Assembly: GCF_947495995.1 (NCBI RefSeq) | Contig: NZ_CANMAX010000002.1 | Coordinates: 372,001 to 436,000, forward strand | From: an uncultured Tenacibaculum sp. | Lineage (GTDB): Bacteria; Bacteroidota; Bacteroidia; Flavobacteriales; Flavobacteriaceae | DNA length: 64,000 nt | Direction of reading: 5' to 3' | Shown here: positions 15,621 to 24,236 of the stretch, one piece after another | Position numbering within the stretch: the stretch's first letter is position 1 | Layout: each line of letters begins with the position of its first letter | Translations under genes and position numbers: made by a program | The notes under the pieces: generated by a model | Databases searched by the model: none | What the model saw: the letters and a program-made list of their open reading frames with translations, nothing else | Told to the model about the DNA's origin: nothing

Positions 15621-16700
15621 ATGTATACTAGAAAGAACTATTCTATTAAAAGAATGCTAAGTTGGACAAGGCGTTATATTTATATTTTCGCTTTATTGGC
15701 TATTATTCCTGTAGTTTTATACGAAGTATTAAACTGGAAATGGTTACACTTACCATGGCTTCCAATAGGTTTAATTGGTACAGCTTTAGCTTTCATTATT
15801 GGTTTTAAAAACAATGCTTCTTATGGTCGTCTTTGGGAAGCTAGAAAAATTTATGGTGGTATTGTAAATGCTTCTCGACTTTTTGCTACTATGGTAAATG
15901 ATTTTATTACAAATGAATATGCTGTAAAAGACAAAACCGATGAAGAGTTTTTTAAAATTAAAAAAGAATTGATTTTACGTCATGTTGCTTGGATGACTTC
16001 TTTAAGACATGCACTACGAGTGAAAAAGCCATGGGAGACGACTTCAAGTAATAGATCAGATAAAGAAGTTATGAAAAAAATGCATATTCAAGAATATGTA
16101 TATTCTTTAAGTGATGAATTAAAAGGATACTTATCTGAAGAAGAAAAACAAACTGTTTTGAGTATGACGAACAAACAAACTTCTGTATTAAATCTTCAGT
16201 CAAAACATATAAAAGAATTAAAATTCCAAGGTTTAATCGATGATTTTCGTCATATGGAATTTAAAAATATGATTGGAGAGTTATTTACGTTACAAGGTAA
16301 AGCTGAAAGAATTAAAAACTTTCCATATCCAAGACAATTTGCTACGTTAAACTTATTTTTCGCATGGATTTTCATGATCTTACTTCCATTTGGATTAATG
16401 ACTGAGTTTGAAAAAATAGGGGAGACCTTGTTAAAAACAGAAGTTACAGGAACGTTATTTAGTTTTATGGCAGATAATTTTATTTGGTTAACTATTCCGT
16501 TTAGTATTATAATTTCTTGGATATTCTTCACCATGGAACGTATTGGTGATGTTTCTGAAAATCCTTTTGAAGGAATTGCTAATGATGTTCCTATAACTAC
16601 AATTTCTAGAGCTATTGAGATCGATATCAGAGAAATGATTGGAGATGATAAAAGTGAAATTCCGAAGCCTCATCCTGAATATGTAAACACTCAGATGTAA
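15621..16700 (+). CDS. Bestrophin-family anion channel-like protein
   Basis: This 359-residue integral membrane protein matches the bacterial bestrophin (UPF0187) layout: two N-terminal transmembrane helices (about 20-40 and 44-64), the conserved IGFKNNASYGRLWEARKIYG segment right after helix 2 (family F-R-x-x-x-A-Y-x-R-W-W-E), a long cytosolic helical region, then two more helices (about 240-262 and 277-300) and the conserved cytosolic P-F-E-G-x-x-x-D-x-P motif (NPFEGIANDVP). Bestrophins form pentameric ion channels. The gene is monocistronic by spacing. Ion selectivity cannot be judged from sequence. Confidence 0.9.
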   Translation: MYTRKNYSIKRMLSWTRRYIYIFALLAIIPVVLYEVLNWKWLHLPWLPIGLIGTALAFIIGFKNNASYGRLWEARKIYGGIVNASRLFATMVNDFITNEYAVKDKTDEEFFKIKKELILRHVAWMTSLRHALRVKKPWETTSSNRSDKEVMKKMHIQEYVYSLSDELKGYLSEEEKQTVLSMTNKQTSVLNLQSKHIKELKFQGLIDDFRHMEFKNMIGELFTLQGKAERIKNFPYPRQFATLNLFFAWIFMILLPFGLMTEFEKIGETLLKTEVTGTLFSFMADNFIWLTIPFSIIISWIFFTMERIGDVSENPFEGIANDVPITTISRAIEIDIREMIGDDKSEIPKPHPEYVNTQM

Positions 16701-16822
16701 CATTTTTAGTGGTTTTTCTTTTTTGTGACAATTCAACATTAAAAGACGACAGTTCAAAATATTGAAGTTCTGTTTCTTATATTATGGTGGCATATTTGAC
16801 TATCAATTTTAAATAATTCAAT

Positions 16823-17239
16823 ATGACACCATCTGAAGTTTTTTCTATTTCTGGCATGCTAGCCATGCCGATGTGGATTTTAATGATTTTTTTACCGAAA
16901 TGGAAGGTAACTCGATTTTTAATCGATTTTAAAATTATTCCTTTATTGTTATCAATAATTTATGCGATTTATATCTTTATTTCAATACGACAGGGAGGAA
17001 TGATGGATTTTGGAAGTTTAGCTTCTGTAATGCAATTATTCACTGTAGAAAATGCAGTATTGGCTGGTTGGGTTCATTATTTAGCTTTCGATCTTGTTGT
17101 TGGAATGTGGATGTTAGTTCAAAACAAAGAACTTAAAATTCATCCTGTAGTAATGGCTCCATGTTTATTTGGAACATTCATGTTCGGACCAATTGGTTTT
17201 CTTTTATTCATGATTATCAAATTCATAAAAAAGGCATAG
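16823..17239 (+). CDS. ABA4-like membrane protein
   Basis: This 138-residue protein has four predicted transmembrane helices and the hallmark of the ABA4-like family (DUF4281): GWVHYLAFDLVVGMWM at about 90-105 and a C-terminal GPIGFLLFMI segment. Plant ABA4 is needed for neoxanthin formation, while the function of bacterial members is unknown. It is the first gene of an apparent four-gene operon with another membrane protein and a LytS/LytR pair; the next gene starts two bases after its stop. Confidence 0.8.
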   Translation: MTPSEVFSISGMLAMPMWILMIFLPKWKVTRFLIDFKIIPLLLSIIYAIYIFISIRQGGMMDFGSLASVMQLFTVENAVLAGWVHYLAFDLVVGMWMLVQNKELKIHPVVMAPCLFGTFMFGPIGFLLFMIIKFIKKA

Positions 17240-17241
17240 TC

Positions 17242-18045
17242 ATGAAAAAGTATATCACACACGTATTCAGTACAGTAAGAAAAGAAAGTCCTATACTTTA
17301 TAGTATTGTTTTAGCTCATCTAATTTTCGCTATTATTGCTATTGTTGGAGTTTTTGTTGATGACAGAGCTTTAATGGGAGTAAATGTTTGGATTAAACCT
17401 TTAAAATTCTTGATTTCTGGAGCAATTTATATTTTGACTCTTGGATATTTCATGACCTTATATCCTTTTTCTAAACTAAAGAAAAATATACTTAATAATA
17501 TTGTTTCGTGGACTTTATTAATTGAAACCGGAATTATAGTAACGCAAGGAATAAGAGGTGTTAAATCACATTATAATCAGTCTTCTCTATTAGATGGTTT
17601 GCTATTTGCAGCTATGGGAATTTTAGTTGCTATTAATGTTTTAATTATGATACTTTTCATTTTTGAAACAATTAGATTAAAGCTTAAAGTTGAAAAATCA
17701 GTTCAATGGGCAATATTAATGGGATGGATTATTATTGTTGCTGGAAGTTGGGTTGGTGGACAAATGATTAGTCAATTAGCTCATAACGTTGGTGTAGCTG
17801 ATGGAGGAGAAGGTTTACCTTTAGTAAATTGGAGTACAATTGCAGGAGATTTAAGAGTAGCTCATTTTTTTGGTTTGCACGGCTTACAAATAATTCCTTT
17901 ATTAGCATTTCTAGTATCTAAAAAATGGAAAACAACAGATCGTAATAAAATTATTGTTGTTACTATTTTTGGATTATCATATGCTTTGTGGATTGCCTTT
18001 ACATTTTATCAAGCTAAGCAAGGTTTACCTTTTATACGACTATAA
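17242..18045 (+). CDS. Polytopic membrane protein of unknown function
   Basis: The ATG at 17242 (MKKYITHV) is chosen because the longer frame from 17161 would overlap the ABA4-like gene by almost 80 bases. The 267-residue product has about seven hydrophobic helices (for example IVLAHLIFAIIAIVGVFV and AMGILVAINVLIMILFIF) and a loop with GGEGLPLVNWSTIAGDLRVAH followed by FFGLHGLQIIPLLAF, where paired His residues lie in a membrane-proximal position. I do not recognise the family. Its place between an ABA4-like protein and a sensor kinase, with overlapping or near-abutting genes, suggests it is the sensed or regulated membrane component. Confidence 0.7.
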   Translation: MKKYITHVFSTVRKESPILYSIVLAHLIFAIIAIVGVFVDDRALMGVNVWIKPLKFLISGAIYILTLGYFMTLYPFSKLKKNILNNIVSWTLLIETGIIVTQGIRGVKSHYNQSSLLDGLLFAAMGILVAINVLIMILFIFETIRLKLKVEKSVQWAILMGWIIIVAGSWVGGQMISQLAHNVGVADGGEGLPLVNWSTIAGDLRVAHFFGLHGLQIIPLLAFLVSKKWKTTDRNKIIVVTIFGLSYALWIAFTFYQAKQGLPFIRL

Positions 18046-18048
18046 GTT

Positions 18049-19119
18049 ATGAAATTGTTCAATAAAGAGAAACGCATACAGTATTTAGGTTTTAACGACT
18101 TTTGGTTTAGTACTATTGGTATTATTGTCATCAGTTTTGTTACGAGCTTTCTTTTTAATGATATGTCGATGGATAATCCTTTTATCATTTTATTTATTCG
18201 ATGGAGTTCTTCATTATTCTTTACAATTATAGATTGGTTTGTTATTAGAGCTATTTTAATCTTTTTGAGAAGAAAATTCCCAGATTTTAAAGATGATTTT
18301 AAACGTATTTCAATACTTTTTATAGCTATTGTTACAGTAATTTTTGCTGCAGATTTCTTTGGTAACTATTTTCTGACTTATTTCTTTAGTCTTTTTGATA
18401 TTACCTCAAGACATACTATGAGTTTTAAAGTACTGTTAGCAATAACAATTATAGTAGTTATGGATATGGCGATTTATGAAGCTATTTATTATTATGTTCG
18501 ATTGAAAAAGTCTATACGAGAAGAAGAACAAACCAAACAGGTAATGATTCAAGCTCAGTTAGATACATTGAGAAATCAAGCACAGCCACACTTTTTATTC
18601 AATAGTTTAAATACATTACGAGATATTATTGATGTTGAAGACAAAGAAGATGCAAAAATATTTGTAGATAAACTTTCTGATGTGTATCGTTTTATTCTAG
18701 AATCAGGGAATTCTAACTTACTACAGTTACAAGATGAATTAAAGTTTGTTAAATCATATATTCATATTCAAAAAGAACGATTTGGAGATAATTTAGTAGT
18801 GGATTGGAAAATTAAAGATCAAGCTTTAACAATGATGATTATTCCAATGAGTTTACAACTTTTAATAGAAAATGCAATTAAACATAATGTAGTCTCAAAA
18901 TCGAAACCTTTAATAATTACGGTAAAAACCGATGAAAATCAGTTAATTGTTAGTAATAGAATTCAGAAAAAATCAACACAATTACCTTCAACAAAAATTG
19001 GATTAAAAAATATCGTTAAGCGTTATAATTTACTATCAAACAAATCTATTGAAGTGAATAACGATGGTGAATTTTTCACTGTTACATTACCTTTATTAAA
19101 ACTATCTGATCAAAAATAA
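18049..19119 (+). CDS. LytS-type sensor histidine kinase
   Basis: The 356-residue kinase has four transmembrane helices (about residues 20-145) followed by a short coiled coil and a His_kinase domain with the family motif QAQPHFLFNSLNTLRD, phospho-acceptor H181. The HATPase domain shows PMSLQLLIENAIKHN (N box) near 270-285 and a short, G-poor ending (KIGLKNIVKRY), as usual for LytS-like kinases. It starts three bases after the preceding membrane gene and five bases before its partner response regulator, so it is one signalling operon. Confidence 0.92.
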   Translation: MKLFNKEKRIQYLGFNDFWFSTIGIIVISFVTSFLFNDMSMDNPFIILFIRWSSSLFFTIIDWFVIRAILIFLRRKFPDFKDDFKRISILFIAIVTVIFAADFFGNYFLTYFFSLFDITSRHTMSFKVLLAITIIVVMDMAIYEAIYYYVRLKKSIREEEQTKQVMIQAQLDTLRNQAQPHFLFNSLNTLRDIIDVEDKEDAKIFVDKLSDVYRFILESGNSNLLQLQDELKFVKSYIHIQKERFGDNLVVDWKIKDQALTMMIIPMSLQLLIENAIKHNVVSKSKPLIITVKTDENQLIVSNRIQKKSTQLPSTKIGLKNIVKRYNLLSNKSIEVNNDGEFFTVTLPLLKLSDQK

Positions 19120-19124
19120 AAGCA

Positions 19125-19880
19125 ATGAAAATATTAATTATTGAAGATGAACCAAGAGCAGCAAGACAATTACAAAACTTGCTAAAAAAAAGTGCTTTTA
19201 ACTTTGAATTACTTGAGGTTATAGATGCTGTTGAAGATGCTGTAATTTGGTTTAAAGAAAATTCTGATCCAGATTTAGTTTTTATGGACATACAACTTGC
19301 TGATGGTTTGAGTTTTGAAATCTTTCAGAAAATAGAAATAGAAGCTCCAATTATTTTCACTACTGCTTTCGATCAATATGCAATTCAGGCGTTTAAGGTA
19401 AATAGTATTGATTATTTATTGAAACCAATTCAACAAGTTGATTTAGAAAATGCACTTCAGAAATTTCAAAAAAAGAATAAGACAACAACAGCAATTGCGC
19501 CAACAGTTTTAAAAGAATTATTGAATAGCATTCAAACTCCTCAGAAAAGGTCTGGTATTTTGGTAAAAGAAGGTAGCGGTTTTGTACAAATAAGAACTAC
19601 AGAACTTTTATATGTGTATTCGCAAGATAGCATTACGTTTGGCGTTACAAATAATAAAAGATATATAATAGATGAGACTATTGATCAACTATTTAACTCT
19701 TTAGATGAAACTAAATTTTATAAGATAAATAGAGGACAAATAGTCTCAAAATTTTCGATTCAAAAAATAGAACCATATTTTAATCATCGCGTAAAATTAG
19801 CTTTACTAAACCCAAGAGATCAGGAATTTATAGTAAGCCGACAAAAAACGAGTGATTTTAAAGCATGGCTAAATTCTTAG
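19125..19880 (+). CDS. LytTR-family response regulator
   Basis: A 251-residue response regulator: receiver domain at 1-120 with the acidic pair near the N-terminus (EDEPRAA), phospho-acceptor D55 in LVFMDIQLADG, Thr in FTTAFDQYA and Lys in DYLLKPI; and a C-terminal LytTR DNA-binding domain (about 150-250, ELLYVYSQDSITFGVT, then FYKINRGQIVS and VSRQKTSDFKAWL). It is the cognate partner of the LytS-type kinase just upstream. Its stop is only three bases from the stop of the convergent LamG gene, leaving no intergenic terminator. Confidence 0.93.
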   Translation: MKILIIEDEPRAARQLQNLLKKSAFNFELLEVIDAVEDAVIWFKENSDPDLVFMDIQLADGLSFEIFQKIEIEAPIIFTTAFDQYAIQAFKVNSIDYLLKPIQQVDLENALQKFQKKNKTTTAIAPTVLKELLNSIQTPQKRSGILVKEGSGFVQIRTTELLYVYSQDSITFGVTNNKRYIIDETIDQLFNSLDETKFYKINRGQIVSKFSIQKIEPYFNHRVKLALLNPRDQEFIVSRQKTSDFKAWLNS

Positions 19881-19883
19881 TTT

Positions 19884-20798
19884 TTATTTTTCAGTTAAAA
19901 TACTTTGAACTCCGTTTTCTAAACCGTACAAAGTTTTAATCTCTTTATAAGTAAGATTTCTGTTGAAAATTGATAAATCATCAAAAAGACCGATATAACC
20001 TAAACCTAAGTAAATATTCGATTTAGATACTTCCCAAGTGAAAGGAGTATCAATTTGTTCACGCGTTCCTTTAAGTTCTCCATTCATGTATAAAGAAGCT
20101 TTTCCTTCTTTTGTATTTAAACCAGAAAAGTTGATTAAAATATGAGTCCATTTACCTGTTCCAAAAGGTGGATTCTTCACTCCAGTCAATCTTTTATTGA
20201 AAATAGGGTTTTCGTTATCTGGACCTTCAGGATTTGGATTCCAAACATCTCTGTCTCCAATAACTCCTAATCTAAAATCACGTGGATTTTCTTTAGTGAA
20301 ATCTACCCAAATTGCGGCATCGTTATAACTTACATCTGTAATTTGAATAGGATCACAATATCCTGGTTTTAAATCCACAGCAGGATCTAAACTTAACCAA
20401 AAAGATACAGCTCCATTCCAATTTTCTTTACTGTAATTAATGTTTTTCTCACTAGGGTAATAAATGTTTCCAGAACTACGCTCGGTAAATACCAAACCAG
20501 CTCCATATTTACCTTTTCCATCTTGTCTAGTAATATCAGGTTTATGTAATCCAACTTTAGCTGAATCTACAGCTTTTCTGCTAGGAATAGTATACATTTG
20601 TTTGTCTCCAAGAGCAAAATCTGCGGTTACATCTTTATCAAACGAAGCATAAAATGTTAAGGCAGCTTTTAAATCAGTTTTAGTCGTGTCTTTTTTAATT
20701 TCTTCTTTTTCTTTTTGTTCTTGTTTACAAGAAAACAGTATTAAAAGTAATGTACTTCCAGCAAGTATTTGTTTAAGTTTAAAAGTAAATAGATTCAT
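19884..20798 (-). CDS. LamG/concanavalin-like lipoprotein
   Basis: The 304-residue product has a lipoprotein signal with lipobox LFSC (C24), then a charged linker (KQEQKEKEEIKKDTTKTD) and a single LamG/concanavalin-A-like jellyroll. Visible family features are FYASFDKDVTADFALGD at the start, the WNGAVSFWLSLD strand, the ALL-type WTHILINFSGLN segment, ASLYMNGELKG, and the closing YLGLGYIGLFDDLSIFNRNL with the usual D-D-L-S-I-F-N-R ending. It probably sits on the periplasmic or outer surface and binds glycan or protein. It diverges from the gamma-glutamyltransferase gene across a palindrome-rich gap. Confidence 0.8.
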   Translation of the reverse strand: MNLFTFKLKQILAGSTLLLILFSCKQEQKEKEEIKKDTTKTDLKAALTFYASFDKDVTADFALGDKQMYTIPSRKAVDSAKVGLHKPDITRQDGKGKYGAGLVFTERSSGNIYYPSEKNINYSKENWNGAVSFWLSLDPAVDLKPGYCDPIQITDVSYNDAAIWVDFTKENPRDFRLGVIGDRDVWNPNPEGPDNENPIFNKRLTGVKNPPFGTGKWTHILINFSGLNTKEGKASLYMNGELKGTREQIDTPFTWEVSKSNIYLGLGYIGLFDDLSIFNRNLTYKEIKTLYGLENGVQSILTEK

Positions 20799-20889
20799 GA
20801 TGATTTGGTTAAATACAATTATTTCTCGTAAAGTTATAAATCTATTTTTTAATTATAGATACTAATTATGTTTCAACAAGTAAAAACAA

Positions 20890-21020
20890 CTTTTCAATAA
20901 AAAATGTTATTTATTGAAAAGCTGTGAATTGGATAAAAACTAAATAGAAGAAAGATTTCAAAAAGTGAATGTTATAAATAACATTTTACCAAGTCTTGTT
21001 AAATCTTATCATTATGATAA
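20890..21020. promoter_or_regulatory. Three inverted repeats between the LamG and ggt genes
   Basis: Three perfect palindromes lie in 131 bases: CTTTTCAATAAA / TTTATTGAAAAG (20890-20921, eight-base loop), AATGTTAT / ATAACATT (20968-20985, two-base spacer) and TTATCAT / ATGATAA (21006-21020, one-base spacer, a 7-1-7 layout). The last two have the size of dimeric repressor operators and lie 59-111 bases before the ggt start. Confidence 0.5.
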
Positions 21021-21078
21021 ATAATCTCTGTTTTCTTTAGTATTTTAGGGGTTAACCAAATAATGAAATCTAAAGTCA

Positions 21079-22776
21079 ATGAAAAATATATTTCTATATA
21101 CATTTTGTGCACTTTTTGCTATACAATTTTTAAATGCTCAAGATAGGATTACGGGAAAATCTTTTGCTACACGTTCTGAAGTATTAGGACAAAATGGAAT
21201 GGTGGCTACCAGTCATCCTATCGCAACACAAGTAGGTTTAGATATCCTAAAAAAAGGAGGAAATGCAATTGATGCTGTCATTGCAGCCAATGCAGCTCTA
21301 GGATTGATGGAACCTACAGGATGTGGAATTGGTGGAGATCTTTTCGCAATTGTTTGGGACGGAAAGACTAAGAAACTTTACGGTTTAAATGCTAGTGGAC
21401 GTTCACCAAAGAATCTTACACTTGAGTACTTTGAAAAACAAAACATGAAGAAAATTCCATCTCATGGAGCTTTACCGGTAAGTGTTCCTGGAGCTGTCGA
21501 TGGATGGTTTGAATTGCACAAAAAGTTTGGTTCTAAACCAATGACAGAAATTTTGGCTCCTGCAATTGATTATGCAGAGAAAGGGTTTCCACTAACAGAA
21601 CTAATTGCTTGGTATTTAAACAGAAGTATTCCTTTTTATCAGTCAAAAAACTTTCCGAATTTAAAAGAAACTTATATAAATCAAAATGGAGGGAAATTAC
21701 CAAATGAAGGAGAAATTTATAAAAATCCGTTTTTAGCTAATACTTATAGAAAAATAGCAAAAGGAGGAAGAGATGCTTTTTACAAAGGTAATATCGCAAA
21801 AACTATAGGGAAATTCATAAAAGAACAAGGTGGATTTTTATCAGAAAAAGATTTAGCAGCTCATAAATCAGAATGGGTTCAACCTGTTTCAGTGAATTAT
21901 AGAGGTTACGATGTTTGGGAATTACCTCCAAACGGACAAGGAATTGCGGCTTTACAAATGCTTCAGATTTTAAAAGGTTACGATTTTTCAAATATAGAAT
22001 TTGGAAGTGCAGAGCATTTGCATTTATTTACTGAAGCTAAAAAAATAGCTTTTGAAGATCGTGCAAAATATTATGCAGACATGGACTTTTTTAAAGTTCC
22101 TGTTGAAGAATTATTATCGGATACATATGCAGATAAGAGAAGAAAAGAAATAGGAAAACGAGCTGGGAAATATTCTGCTGGTAAAATTTCTGCTGGAGAA
22201 ACAATTTATATGACTGTTGCTGATAAAAATGGAACAATGATTTCATTAATTCAGAGTAATTATCGTGGTATGGGTTCAGGTATGGTTCCTCCAAAATTAG
22301 GATTCATGTTACAAGATAGAGGAGAGCTGTTTAGTTTAAAAAGAGGTCAGGCAAATACTTACGAACCTGGTAAACGTCCTTTTCATACAATTATTCCTGC
22401 TTTCATTACTAAAGATGGAAAACCTTTTGTGAGTTTCGGAGTTATGGGTGGAGATTTTCAACCTATGGGACATACACAAATTGTGATGAATTTAATTGAC
22501 TTCGGAATGAATCTTCAAGAAGCAGGTGATGCTCCAAGGTTTGATCATACTGGCGGTGCTAGTCCAATGGGAGCGATTACAACTAATACAGGAACGGTTA
22601 GAACAGAATCAGGAATTCCTTACACTACAATTCGAGGATTAATGGATCGTGGTCACAGAATTGGTACTGCTAGAGGGATTTACGGTGGTTATCAAGCAAT
22701 TTTATGGGACGATATAAATAAAGTCTATCATGGAGCTTCTGAAAGTCGTAAAGACGGACAAGCGGCTGGATATTAA
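21079..22776 (+). CDS. ggt: Gamma-glutamyltransferase, secreted
   Basis: The enzyme cleaves gamma-glutamyl bonds of glutathione and related peptides, or transfers the glutamyl group. The 565-residue precursor has a Sec signal (1-20, ending LNAQ), the N-terminal NGMVATSHPIAT and GGNAIDAVIAANAALGLMEP segments, and the autocleavage/catalytic threonine T375 in GETIYMTVADKNG, which lines up with the T-T-H-x-S-V-V-D motif. The small-subunit part follows (SNYRGMGSGMVPPKLGFML; the usual Arg/Asp and GSR-type substrate loop is altered). It heads a plus-strand run with a transporter and a deacylase, suggesting periplasmic peptide trimming followed by uptake. Confidence 0.88.
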   Translation: MKNIFLYTFCALFAIQFLNAQDRITGKSFATRSEVLGQNGMVATSHPIATQVGLDILKKGGNAIDAVIAANAALGLMEPTGCGIGGDLFAIVWDGKTKKLYGLNASGRSPKNLTLEYFEKQNMKKIPSHGALPVSVPGAVDGWFELHKKFGSKPMTEILAPAIDYAEKGFPLTELIAWYLNRSIPFYQSKNFPNLKETYINQNGGKLPNEGEIYKNPFLANTYRKIAKGGRDAFYKGNIAKTIGKFIKEQGGFLSEKDLAAHKSEWVQPVSVNYRGYDVWELPPNGQGIAALQMLQILKGYDFSNIEFGSAEHLHLFTEAKKIAFEDRAKYYADMDFFKVPVEELLSDTYADKRRKEIGKRAGKYSAGKISAGETIYMTVADKNGTMISLIQSNYRGMGSGMVPPKLGFMLQDRGELFSLKRGQANTYEPGKRPFHTIIPAFITKDGKPFVSFGVMGGDFQPMGHTQIVMNLIDFGMNLQEAGDAPRFDHTGGASPMGAITTNTGTVRTESGIPYTTIRGLMDRGHRIGTARGIYGGYQAILWDDINKVYHGASESRKDGQAAGY

Positions 22777-22831
22777 AATTACAATATATTTATAACAATA
22801 AATTTTATATAAATATTGCCGTAATTAACTA

Positions 22832-24235
22832 ATGAATAATCAGTCAGAATCTAAATTGTCTTTTTTTAAACGAATACCTCACGCAATAACAATGCTATTT
22901 GGTATTATCATTTTCATCACACTTTTAACTTACCTACTTCCGGCAGGAATGTATGAAAGAATTATAGTAAATGGAAAAAGCACAGTTGTACCTAATTCTT
23001 ATAAAACGATTGCATCTACGCCAATTGGAATATTGGATATGTTTAAAGCCATTCCTTTAGGATTTAAAGCTGCTGTAGAAATTATTTTTATTGTACTAGC
23101 AGGTGGAATTATGTTTGGTTTTATGGATAAAACTAAAGCCGTTGAAAATGCTGTAGGAACTTTAGTGAAAAAATTAGGTTTAAAAAATAAATACTTAATT
23201 ATTGTAATTATGACGTTCATCTATGGCTTACTTGGTATTGCCATAGGTTACGAGAATAATATTGCAATGGTGCCAATTGCAGCCGTTCTAAGTTTAGCTT
23301 TAGGCGGCGATTTAATTCTAGCAGCTGGTATTTCAGTTGGAGCAATGACAGTAGGTTTCGGTTTATCACCAATTAATGCTTATACTGTTGGAACTGGACA
23401 TAAAATTGCAGAATTACCAATGTTTTCTGGAGCTTTATTACGAAGTATTCTTTGTTTTACAGCATTATCAATAATGGCGTATTATAACGTACGTTATTTT
23501 AAAAAAATTACTTCAGATCCAAATAAAAGTCTAGGCAAAGATCTTGATACAAGTGAATTGTCTTTATCCAAACCAATAGATCAATATAAATTAACAACTA
23601 ATAATTGGTTGGTTATTTCTATCTTTTTTATCGGCTTATCCATTATTTTATATGGAGTTTTTAACCTGAATTGGTACATAAACGAACTCTCGGCTGTATT
23701 TCTAATGATTGCACTTTTAAGTGGTTTAGTCTCAAAAATGAGTGCAACAAAAATGAGTGAAACGGTTTTAAAATCAGTAAGTATTGCCGCACCAGGTGCT
23801 TTTATGGTAGGTTTTGCAACTTCTATAAAAGTATTAATGGAAATGGGAAATATTGGTGATACAATATCTTATCAACTTTCTACAATTCTAGAAGGTTTGC
23901 CATTACACGCATCAGCTGTTTGTATGGCAATTTCACAATCAGTTATTAACTTTTTTATACCTTCTGGAAGCGGACAAGCATTAGCGACTTTACCGGTTAT
24001 GCTTCCTCTTGGAGAATCATTAGGTTTAACACGACAAGTAACAATTTTGGCATTTCAAATAGGAGACGGATTATCAAATTTAATTAATCCGACTTTAGGC
24101 GGACTCATAGCAATGTTGAGTATGTGTAGAGTTCCTATAGATCGATGGATCCGATTTATATTTCCAGTATTAATCAGTTTAATCGGAATTGCCTTTTTAT
24201 CATTAATTATAGCAGTAGCAATAAATTATAGCTAA
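22832..24235 (+). CDS. YfcC-family transporter (C4-dicarboxylate carrier-like)
   Basis: The 467-residue protein has about 12-13 hydrophobic helices and the YfcC/DcuC-like pattern: an N-terminal RIPHAITMLFGIIIF helix, the ALLAGGIMFGF-like segment (IVLAGGIMFGFMDKTKAVE), the GIAIGYENNIAMVPI motif, and near the C-terminus FFIPSGSGQALATLPVMLP followed by GDGLSNLINPTLGG. Members of this family are thought to carry acyl-amino acids, peptides or dicarboxylates; the substrate is unproven. It lies 55 bases after ggt and one base before the M20 enzyme, fitting import of a product that the M20 enzyme then deacylates. Confidence 0.85.
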   Translation: MNNQSESKLSFFKRIPHAITMLFGIIIFITLLTYLLPAGMYERIIVNGKSTVVPNSYKTIASTPIGILDMFKAIPLGFKAAVEIIFIVLAGGIMFGFMDKTKAVENAVGTLVKKLGLKNKYLIIVIMTFIYGLLGIAIGYENNIAMVPIAAVLSLALGGDLILAAGISVGAMTVGFGLSPINAYTVGTGHKIAELPMFSGALLRSILCFTALSIMAYYNVRYFKKITSDPNKSLGKDLDTSELSLSKPIDQYKLTTNNWLVISIFFIGLSIILYGVFNLNWYINELSAVFLMIALLSGLVSKMSATKMSETVLKSVSIAAPGAFMVGFATSIKVLMEMGNIGDTISYQLSTILEGLPLHASAVCMAISQSVINFFIPSGSGQALATLPVMLPLGESLGLTRQVTILAFQIGDGLSNLINPTLGGLIAMLSMCRVPIDRWIRFIFPVLISLIGIAFLSLIIAVAINYS

Positions 24236-24236
24236 T

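Noticed and set aside
21006..21020. Firm call of a Fur box
   Set aside because: The 7-1-7 spacing fits but the bases do not match the classical consensus; kept only as a palindrome of unknown regulator.
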